A stretch of DNA of 64,000 bases from the NCBI GenBank assembly GCA_963555705.1, contig OY743190.1, positions 23,691,491 through 23,755,490 on the forward strand. The letters run 5' to 3'. Below, one piece after another: positions 55,480 through 64,000 of this stretch (its first letter is position 1; each line of letters starts with the position of its first letter). The notes beneath the pieces are model-generated. The model worked only from the letters and a program-made list of their open reading frames with translations, had not been told where the DNA came from and ran no database searches. The position numbers and the translations under genes were made by a program. This stretch comes from Ligustrum vulgare (taxonomy: Eukaryota; Streptophyta; Magnoliopsida; Lamiales; Oleaceae).

Positions 55480-58210
55480 GTGACCTCATAATTAATTTGT
55501 GACATTGGGCATTGTTGATGGGTTTTGTGTTATCATCATGAAAATGTGGCCTGGATCACACCTTGCTCACTATGTTTTTTTTTTGGTGGAATGAAACAAT
55601 GGGAAAAATCTGACCTTAGTAACGGATTGTGTGCAAAACCTTAATCCGTGACCTTGATTTTTTTATTATGTGAATTGATTGGAGTTGAATCACATGTGAC
55701 CTAGATTAAATGGAATTGTGACCAACTCATACACATGTGTTATTGGTTCTGCTAATTGGTTAAGTGTTGAAATAATGCACATGTGACCTCAACAATGCAC
55801 GGTGAAATACCCAAATAAATATGTGACCTCGGAACCATGTATACCATGTAAATGTGACATACTATTTGTTCATGAGCAATGTACTGGAACTCATCACCCG
55901 TTATCTTAGATACTGTTAATGTGATCTCTAATAAAAGAATTGGTGTGGAGTGCATTGAATTCAAGATAATATCAATTCACAGCTACCTCATACATTTTCA
56001 TTGTGCATGTTTTTTTTTTTCTTAATTGATGGAATGTGATGTTGAATGAACATTGATATCTCATGTGATGCCAATGCCTTCTGAATCCAGCAAGTCCTTT
56101 ATGAGTTTGATGTCATTTTCTGTGATATGGATTTCAATGTGTGACCTCAAGTTCAGTGTGTATGATCTAACATCATAAATTATGTCACATTATTTCTTGA
56201 ATTACATGCTGCCGTGCTCTAAAATTTACACTCACACTCTCTGTCAATAGGTGTAGAAGTACATTATCCCAGAGGAAGAATGGTTTAAGGGCAAAATAAC
56301 ATCAAATGTAACAAAGAATGCACTGTCAAAGTTCACATCCAAATTTGACCCTTTTTGTTTATTCAATACATTTTTAATGACTTATGTATAATTTTAATCA
56401 ACTAAGTGTAATTTCCCTTATTTCCTGGAGTTTTGTATCAGTAGTTGATCCTGCAAGCTATTTTAATAGAATCATTTGACGAATGTTTCTAATTCAGGTT
56501 TCATGTAACGTAATAGCGAATAAATCATTTTCAAGATTTTTTTCTTTTCCAAGTCACATTTACTTCATTCAAGAAAAATGCACATATATGACATCTTATT
56601 CACATTACAATTTGTTATGAACATATCACACGTTTCATGGAAGGAAAACTACCAAGTTTTTGTGTTACAGTACCAGGTTATTTATGCCATTCATTTACAG
56701 CCTTCCTGTCATTGTCTATACTTTGCATATTGAGTCTACATTTCGTATTAACCATGTCACGTGATATACAATCTAATTCACATGTTTTGGTAATACATGT
56801 CACATTTTCATTTACTCATGTCAATTGTTTTTTAATGGAGATCACATTTTACTTTACTCGGATTTTTTATACCATTCATTGGTAGCCTTCTTGTCATTAA
56901 CAATACATTGCATATTCAAGTCACATGTTATATTAACGACGTCGCATGTTATACATTACAAGTCTTACGTTTAGTAATTCAGGTCACGTCTTCATATAAT
57001 CAGGTCAATTGTTTTTTAAACCTTGTCAAATGTCATACAATCTAGGTAACACGTTTCGTGGAATTGTATCTCATTAGTAAAACATATTTTATTAACTAGG
57101 TCACATCTTTTACACAGTAGAGGATAAATCTGTTTGTTGAGTTTCCTTATTCAGGTCGCATGTTTTTTCTTGTCGCTCATTTGGTGTGGTCATGTACGTC
57201 ACCTTAAGGTGGTTAAAATTCATCATGAACTTGCCACAGAATTTTGAGATTTGGAAAACTACCCAGGCAGTCTGTTCCCCTCTCTTCATTGGCATGCATC
57301 CGATCATCAATGAGACATTGCTTGTTTGGGTTACATGTTATAGTAATGAGGTTACATGTTATATAAGAAATCGGTCACAAGTATTTTAATTCAGGTCACA
57401 TTTTGCTCCACTCTGGTCACCTGTAATGTAATCCAAGTCACATGTTATATAATCCTGAGTCCAGGTCACATGTTATATAATCAAGTTAAAATGTTTATTT
57501 ACTCAGGTCACTTGTTTTGTGGTCCAAGTCACATATTCAGGTTTGCTAGCTCGTGGTTGTGGAGTTTATATCTTTATACAAAACGCTACCAATCATAGAT
57601 TTTTGGTCACATTACATATCTTCTCAGCTAAAACACATTTTAAACATCTACGTCACACAACGACGACCTCGAGTGGGCACATTCGGTCATGTCACAAATA
57701 CAGGTTTCAGTTCAGGTTACTAAAAGAACAATGAGACCCACCTGCAAAAAATGTATCACACTTAGGTCACATACATAGAATTAAGGTCACATTAGTTATT
57801 TTCACAATGAGAATACATTCCAAAACTTCACAGGCCAAGTTACTCTATCTGCAGTCATAGATAAACATTTGCTTCAAGGTACATTAAATAGGTGTCATTT
57901 GCTGATACATGTTTCACATCACGAAATGAGGTCACATTAAAGATTCAAATTTTAGCCTATCTCTAATTTGTATACAAGATGATCACTAAATATTCATTGT
58001 GTGACCTAATATTTTTTAGACCAGATTGTATAGAGATGTACATTAACTTACTAGTGGAAGTTGATTCTTTCTCCACGATACAATTTTCTATCCAATAATT
58101 TGATCTCTTATTTCCAGCAATGCCACAAACATGATAATTGTATGTGACCTCATTTATCTTTGATTTCAAAATAAAGAGATTCAGGTGTTAGTAATTAATG
58201 TGTAATCTCC
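55480..58210. repeat. GTGACC/GGTCAC motif field with orientation switches
   Basis: About 2.7 kb with dozens of copies of a short word. In 55480-56160 it reads GTGACCT (at about 55480, 55648, 55697, 55719, 55783, 55822, 56142). In 56535-57930 it reads AGGTCACA or a near form, often as GGTCACATGTTATATAATC. From about 58000 to 58150 it is GTGACCT again. The spacer 56200-56540 holds an acceptor-like site at 56249 and a short open stretch (IIPEEEWFKGKITSN) of unknown identity. The arrangement is like the subterminal repeats of CACTA or similar transposons, but no terminal inverted repeat or target duplication was found. Confidence 0.75.
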
Positions 58211-58576
58211 GGACTGTTTCTACATCAAATTTCTGTTCCCAGCCAAATGCTAATCAAACAACAATTAATATGGGATATCTGCTTCATATGGTAAGGTTGA
58301 ATAACTGATCGTGTGATTTCAGGGAATTTTAGTTGATTTCCTATTTCGAAATGGCAATCTATAACAACCAGACATATGAATTTTCCCCTTCATATAATCA
58401 CATCACAGTCTAATAAGCCTATTTGGCCCCCATTATTTGTGAAATAATGTGGTTTTGAATAGTGTTTTTAGAGCATGTATGGTTAAAAATATTTGAAAAG
58501 TCAAAAATAGTATGTTTGATTTAGATGAATGGTTGAGATTGAATGTTAAATAAATTTGGTTTCAGAAAAATGGGAA

Positions 58577-58767
58577 TTAGCCCTATTTGGTTCTCATCAT
58601 TATAAATAAACTACATTTTTCTTCCTCTTTTACATCACATATTTATTAATAAAATAATATTACACATAAATTCTAAAAAAAAATATTATTTTTTAACTGC
58701 ACATAATTCTGAAAATTACTATTCATTTTAAATAAATACTTCATAAAAAACATCAAACAAGGGCTAA
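58577..58767. mobile_element. Tourist-like MITE
   Basis: The left end TTAGCCCTATTTGGTTCTC and the right end (reverse complement) TTAGCCCTTGTTTGATG are imperfect inverted repeats. The interior has TTTACATCACATATTTATTA, typical of this window's MITEs. A related half-copy lies at 58420-58570. Confidence 0.6.
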
Positions 58768-58798
58768 GTTAGCATGGGTCGAATTTAAATTTTACAGT

Positions 58799-59726
58799 TG
58801 TTGACCACAAAATCTGGTAGGACCTTGGATCAACACATCTCAGCTCCTCCCTCTTGAACACGTGGACCTCCTTCATACTAGGACAAACAATCAGCTTACA
58901 AAGGGGGCCGAGGTGGCTCCCGTTTGCACTCAGATGCCTAAGTCAGTACTCATTTCAAGCAAATATAAATTGAGTGCGAGAAATATAAGTGTGTAAAAGA
59001 GAGAAAAGTGAGTGAGAGTAAAATATTGAGTTAGAATATTAAATTACCCACACTTTTCTTGGAGGCAAGTGTGCTCTATTTATAGAATGAGTAATTCTTT
59101 TAGATTGTGACACGTGTTATACTTTACACATGGCAAGATTCTAATCATTAATGAGGTAAACCATTTCTTTGGCTATAATCATTACTACATGTCATAAAGT
59201 TAAAGCATCCATCAAGTCTCTTTAAAGATATTGTCACATCAATCTATCTTGTCATCTTTTTAGGGTACTCACTTCGGCTTAGAAGTACCTCGGCATAGCA
59301 TCACCCCGGTATAGGGGTACTTGGGCATAGGATCACCTCGGCATAAGGGTAAGCATAGCATCACCTCGGCATAGGGGTACCTCGGCTTAGGATCACCTCG
59401 ACATAAGGGTATCTCGGCATAGCATCACCCCGACATAGGGCTACCTCGACATAGCATCACCCCGGCATAAGGGTATCTCGACATAGCATCACCCCGGCAT
59501 AAGGGTATCTCGACATAGCATCACCCCGGCATAGGGGTACCTCGGCATAGGATTACCTCGGCGTAAGGGTACCTCGGCATATCATCACCTCAAAATGTAA
59601 GAGTCCAGCAAGTTTGGTATCCACAATTTGGCATGTTGGTCATGATTAGGTGAATGGATGTTTTGTGGATCCCCTGGTGGGCCCATATAGATGACATGTC
59701 ATGTTCAATTAGTCATGGTCGTAACA
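58799..59726 (-). mobile_element. Solo LTR with internal minisatellite
   Basis: 928 bp, TGTTGACC to GTAACA, flanked by ACAGT on both sides (58794-58798 and 59727-59731). On the minus strand CTATAAATAG (about 59078-59087 in plus coordinates) is a TATA box, so the LTR is in minus orientation. No internal region remains. A 32-bp minisatellite fills about a third of it. Confidence 0.88.
59262..59605. repeat. 32-bp minisatellite in the solo LTR
   Basis: About ten units built from two half-units: ACCTCGGCATAGCATCACC, then CCGGCATAAGGGT. Variation between CCTCGG, CCCCGG and CTCGAC is patterned. On the minus strand it lies upstream of the TATA box, in the U3 part, where such repeats may act as enhancers (inference). 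Confidence 0.92.
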
Positions 59727-59731
59727 ACAGT

Positions 59732-60951
59732 AAATAAGTTAAAAGAATTATTTTAGCAACAAGTTAGTCCAAGTTTGGCTCGTTAAAAATTTAACACATT
59801 TTTCTCTTTCTTCTTTCAACCATACATTTATCAATAAATTTATCGATAAAATAATACTACACAAACTCGAAAACCAAAAAAAAAAAAAAATTATCTGTTT
59901 TTTAATCACACAACATTCTCCTAAAAAATCACCTATTTATTATTTACACATTTTTTAATCAGTTATTTTTTTGTTAAATTTAACTAGCAATTTAACTGTT
60001 GATGTGATATTTGTGTTGAAAAAAATTCCCAAATGCCCTTTCTGTAACACAATAATTACAATTTATAAATTAGTACTCTATTCATAATTTGATTTATTTA
60101 AGTTTTCATGGTAAAATGTGTGGTTGAAAAGTGGAGAGAGAAAATTCGCATAGTTAAAAAGTGGCTTGGGTTTATTGTGTTGCTAATAAATTGATTTATA
60201 AATAGTAGTAATAATTGCATTAATGAACATGAGCTAATTTATAAACAACACATTTTACCTAAAAAATCAACTTATAAATTGTTGCCGTGTAACCGTGTTA
60301 CGAACAAAACTCTCACCCCAACACTCATCCTCATCCCTTATTTATAAAATTTTCTTCTTCTTTTTTCTTGAATTTTTAACATCAATAAAAGACAAGAAAA
60401 ACCGTTGATTTCATATTATATAATTTAAAGAGATCTTTAGCATGAGTACAATATATATATATATATATATATTTCTATTTTCAAAAATAAGTATTTATCA
60501 TTGATTAGTTATCTGTATAATTTAAAAATATATAAACCATAAGATATATATTTGACATAGTATTTTTTAACTAACTTGGATTTGTAGACGCTAATTTAAA
60601 CATCAATTTTAATGAGCTCAATTAGGCTTAAATTTTAAATTTTTTGTGTTTAAAAACATGATTTTTTTTTAAAAATATTTTCGAGAAGAAAAGTGGAGTA
60701 ATAAAATAAGTGTAATTAAAAGTTATTTGAGAAATTATGTTGTTTAAAAACATATTTTAAAACAAGTTTGCAAAACAGAAGTAAATTATAACAAAAAATT
60801 AAGCATAAATTTTAGCTTTATTTTTTTGCAGTTTACAATCATCAAACTGTAAACTAAAAAATGTTAAAAAAAAAATAAAAAAAAATTGAGTCGATTGAAA
60901 TTGATGTTTCAATTTTAAAAAAAAAATGATGTTAAAAAAATAGCTAATTAA
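59732..60951. other. AT-rich DNA with MITE relics
   Basis: No gene. MITE-like text at 59780-59960 (TTCAACCATACATTTATC) and 60080-60290 (AAATGTGTGGTTGAAAAGTG), and a TA run near 60449-60471. Confidence 0.55.
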
Positions 60952-61470
60952 GGCCTCCTATGAAAAGCTATGCCGATCAGAGGAGAAAAGACTTGAAGTT
61001 CGAGATTGGAGAGAAAGTGTTTTTGAAAATCTCTCCTATGAAGGGCACTATTCGTTTTGGCAAGAAAGGGAAATTAAGGCCTCGGTTTATCGGACCTTTT
61101 GAAATATTGGAGAAAGTAGGTAACGTGGCTTACCGTCTAGTATTGCCACCCGAACTCTCGGCTATACACAATGTTTTTCACATCTCTCTATTGAGAAAGT
61201 ATATTCACGATCCCAGTCACGTGGTGAACTTTCAGTCAATCCCAATTCAGAAGAATCTATATTATGAAGAGGCACCCATGTGCATCATCGATAGAAAAGT
61301 CCATGTCCTAAGAAATAAAGAAATCTCTCTAGTCAAAGTCCAGTGGGGTAGACATAGTAACGATGAGGCTACATGGGAAAAAGAAGAAGAAATTCTGGCC
61401 AAGTATCCAAATATTTTAGACCAAGCAAGTCTTAAATTTCGAGGACGGCCATTCTTTCTTTCCACACGAA
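60952..61470 (+). pseudogene. Chromovirus integrase C-terminus plus chromodomain (5'-truncated)
   Basis: The frame from 60960 codes for the integrase C-terminal part (SYADQRRKDLKFEIGEKVFL), the GPY/F module (GPFEILEKVGNVAYRLVLPP), VFHISLLRKY, and a chromodomain (IDRKVHVLRNKEISLVKVQW, then EATWEKEEEI), ending near FRGR. This is the 3' end of Tekay-type Ty3/gypsy pol; the chromodomain steers integration to marked chromatin. All upstream domains are missing. The frame runs on to 61523, but the last 25 or so codons are LTR sequence read through, because the stop, purine tract and LTR start are deleted. The decayed copy at 19012 is its homologue. Confidence 0.9.
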
Positions 61471-62108
61471 CTCACACAAGCCAAACAAGCAATCTGGTAA
61501 AGTTTCCTTTCCTACCCTACTGAAATGGTTCGACAATCACCACCACAGTAAACCAATTCACAGTCAACACCCCGACCACACCCCCACTGCACAAACCATT
61601 ATCATCATCACCACCATCGGATCCCACCAAGCACCCCCACTACCGACCGGTCTTCAAACATTTACAGCCAACCACCATCACCTACCAACCCAAAACAGCA
61701 GCCATTTCCACTTTCAACCCCAATACCCCAACCACCATCACGACCCTCATCACCACCACAAACCACCCCTCGAAGCCGCCCCTGCCCAGCTCTCAAATCC
61801 AAGCAAAATCCCCAAAATCAAACCCAAAATCGAATTAAAAACATAACCCATATACTTACCTCCACTCCCAAACCATTCCATTTGGAGTATCGCCGGAAAA
61901 ATCACCAAAGGATTGAACCTCCATAGCCTCGGTTTGGTCTCATTTTCACACCCAAATCCATCATTACCATACACAAGAGCCACCACCCTAAGGTGGCGCT
62001 AACCCCGGCCTCCAAGCAACGGAGGTTGCGGCGGAGAGGGGGGCGGAACCCCTCTTTTTTTTCAAAGTCGCTCGCCGCGGCCTCCCTGTCTCTCTCTCGT
62101 CTGATTGT

Positions 62109-62148
<40 letters not shown>

Positions 62149-63055
62149 CAGAAATAAAATATTTTATAACTAATTAAGTTTTAAAAATATCCGTTTCAGC
62201 CCCACAGTTTGATATATATCCGTTTCAACCCCTTCTTTTTAAAAATGATTTTCAATTTAGTTACGAATGTTTTTATAATTAACGAATCGGCCCTTATTTT
62301 TGTAAAAGTCTACTTCAGTCCCTAAATTTTAATTTCAATTCTCTTAAAATTTCATTTAGATCATTATATTTAGTTTTAGTTACTTTAAATTCAAGTTTCG
62401 AAAATACTAATTTACTTAATTTTTTTGGTTAGACGAAACATTTGAAGAATTAAGAGATTGACGTACTTCCCGCTCCGATTTTTGAGAACTCGTAACGTTA
62501 AAGGTAGACTCGCCCCCACTAATTGAATTGCATGAGAAAAGAAAAGAATATCTCGTATGAGATAAATTTGAGAATTTATGTTATGCACGTCATAACTTAT
62601 CTGCTAGCATGATGACAAGAAAAGAATGTGTTCATTTGCACTCATTTTATGATGCTTATGGATAAGAAAAGAACATCACTACATTATTTGCATGATTACT
62701 TGTCCAATTATCTTATAAATTAATTATTGGAGTTGAGTCTACTGAGTATTTCAATTTGAATTGATCACCCCGTGGTTTTAACAATTTTTGCAGATTTCGG
62801 TGACGGTGGCGAGTGATGGGCAATGGCGACAACTATAAATTTGATATTATTTTTTAAAGTCCTGAATTTCGAAACAATCATTTTAATGTATCAAGAATTC
62901 TCATTTTTATTAAGTTTGTAAGAATTATTTTATTATCGCTAAACTTTTATCCAATAAATGCGATATTTAATATTTAATCATTTTCCGCAATAAAGTTTAT
63001 TTAAAAAATTTAGAAAAGTGACGTTCCCGCGTTTCTCGGAACTCGGGGCGTCACA
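61470..63055 (+). mobile_element. LTR related to the composite element, 5'-truncated
   Basis: Collinear with LTR 1 and LTR 2 in a more diverged form: CA-rich stretch (61540-61860), CTCTCT/GA-repeat block, GTTTCAGCCCC repeats (62190-62340), GACGTACTTCCCGCTC (compare GGTCGTTTCCCGCTC), AGGTAGACTCGC, ACTGAGTATTTC, and the end ACTCGGGGCGTCACA. The left end is joined directly to pol sequence, so the first part is missing. Confidence 0.85.
62113..62146 (+). repeat. (GA)n microsatellite in LTR
   Basis: About 17 GA units at the position where LTR 1 (13557-13575) and LTR 2 (20439-20452) have shorter GA runs: a length-variable tract conserved in the family. Confidence 0.93.
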
Positions 63056-63058
63056 GCG

Positions 63059-63070
63059 TGGTATCAGAGC
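63059..63070 (+). other. Primer-binding site, tRNA-iMet type
   Basis: TGGTATCAGAGC three bases after the LTR end. Internal leader sequence follows to 63462 and matches, in diverged form, the leader of the composite element. Confidence 0.93.
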
Positions 63071-63462
63071 GGGTCTACGTTTCTGTAAACTTGCAATTTT
63101 TTTTTATAAAACAAGAAAATGAATTTTTCTAAAAGTAATAGAAAATAATGTTTTGACGACTTTTTGCCATTGCCATCATTTTCCGCCGACTCCGAAGGTA
63201 AAGAAGTTTAGCATGTTTATCTTATTTATTTATTTCGGATACTTGAGAAAAAAATGTTTTGAGAATTTGACGAGAAAAGAAAGAAAAGAGAAGACGAGAA
63301 AGAATTAGAAAACTAGTATCCAAAATAACGAGAAAGAAAGAAACGAGTTTTGGAGCATAATGGGAATTAGTACGATTTAAGACATTTTTCATAAAATACT
63401 TCGTCCTTAGATTTAAATAAATAATAAAACCCTAACTGGACTTTGCAAAATGGATTCTAGGC

Positions 63463-63903
63463 ATGGCACCCATTGACGGGATATCAAACCATATCCTTCG
63501 TTTTTGCGCCATACGTCATGACGCTATAGCTAGTGGACTTAGGCTGACTGATGCTCAATCTATTAGCCGCCTTTTGTCAACATTCCCAGAATGTCAGCGT
63601 GAATTAGCGATCGAGTTTTATAATGACGTGAAGAGACGTCTAGGAGAGGACGTGAATTTCCAGATTGTCTATGACGAATTTGTAATGCGGTGGGACCGCT
63701 ACCTAACCCATGCTCCAGCACCAGAAATAATTATTCTATCAGATGACGAGGAAGAACCAGCTGAGATACCCGACGCCGAGTTAGGCACATATGACTATAC
63801 TCCTAGCTCACCGGGTTATATTTTTGACTCCTCGAGTATGACACCGGGTGCACCCGACTATACTCCTGGCTCACCAGGGTATACCTTTGACTCACCGCTA
63901 TGA
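63463..63903 (+). CDS. Unusual acidic retrotransposon ORF in the gag position
   Basis: A 146-codon ORF from the ATG of ATGGCACCC, placed 0.4 kb after the primer site, where gag should start. The first 80 or so residues look globular and helical and match no gag that I know. Residues 87-97 are EIIILSDDEEE, an I/L-rich core followed by acids, the form of a SUMO-interacting motif. The C-terminus repeats YTPGSPGYTFDS-like units. The stop at 63901 seems due to a small indel: in the next frame the repeats go on (LGTPDYTPGTPGS) to a TAG near 63975. No zinc knuckle is seen before the window ends. The protein may be an altered gag of a non-autonomous family, and the product is unknown. Confidence 0.55.
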   Translation: MAPIDGISNHILRFCAIRHDAIASGLRLTDAQSISRLLSTFPECQRELAIEFYNDVKRRLGEDVNFQIVYDEFVMRWDRYLTHAPAPEIIILSDDEEEPAEIPDAELGTYDYTPSSPGYIFDSSSMTPGAPDYTPGSPGYTFDSPL

Positions 63904-64000
63904 CCCTGGGCACACCGGATTATACTCCCGGCACACCAGGATCGATATCTCCTATGTCACCAACAAAGATGTAGAATATATGAGAGTAATTTTAAATTTT

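Noticed and set aside
55480..58210. AGGTCA words as nuclear-receptor response elements
   Set aside because: Plants lack nuclear receptors of that kind, spacing is irregular and the words are embedded in transposon-like sequence.
1..64000. tRNA, rRNA or snoRNA genes
   Set aside because: None was recognised on either strand; the only tRNA-related words are the retrotransposon primer-binding sites.

Overview
The window is nuclear DNA of a flowering plant, most likely a eudicot. It is AT-rich and gene-poor, holds spliced genes with GT-AG introns, and is packed with plant transposons: Ty3/gypsy chromoviruses primed by initiator tRNA-Met, Helitrons, Tourist-like MITEs and Mutator-like foldbacks. 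I see one clear, complete host gene. The species cannot be named from sequence alone.

Layout. 1-12.3 kb: decayed repeats, with an LTR plus primer site (397-1594), a dispersed element (4010-4875) and Helitron termini (7.1 and 9.7 kb). 12.35-23.59 kb: a composite LTR retrotransposon with 5-bp target duplications, two full LTRs and a third truncated one. In place of gag-pol it carries two intact intronless antisense ORFs. One is a LOG-type cytokinin-activating phosphoribohydrolase. The other resembles the cysteine-rich nucleic-acid-binding proteins of carla-/vitivirus-type RNA viruses. 23.66-25.78 kb: four insertions nested in one another. 26.3-27.1 kb: an inverted relative of the 4-kb element. 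27.2-27.5 kb: an F-box pseudogene.

28.36-38.62 kb (minus): a 15-exon gene for a five-RRM Mrd1/RBM19-type ribosome-biogenesis protein. An intron splits its start codon, and its largest intron is swollen by a Ty3/gypsy fragment and a MITE. Site II and telo-box motifs lie just upstream. 39.01-43.44 kb: a Helitron with broken pieces of at least three host genes (UDP-glucuronate 4-epimerase, a SYP7-type SNARE, one unidentified). 43.6-46.5 kb: two copies of an element rich in GTATCAT. 46.56-47.21 kb: a solo LTR. 47.3-53.4 kb: further Helitron termini, tandem duplications and exon relics. 53.4-55.25 kb: another gypsy LTR. 55.5-58.2 kb: an unusual field of GTGACC/GGTCAC motifs that switches orientation. 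58.80-59.73 kb: a solo LTR with an internal 32-bp minisatellite. 60.96 kb to the end: a relative of the 12-23 kb retrotransposon (integrase end plus chromodomain, LTR, primer site) with an unusual short acidic ORF where gag should start.

The strongest candidate for something undescribed is the 12-23 kb retrotransposon. If expressed, it would move a cytokinin-activation gene and a virus-like RNA-binding or silencing-suppressor-like gene. All identifications are by eye, without database searches; boundaries given without a target duplication are approximate.
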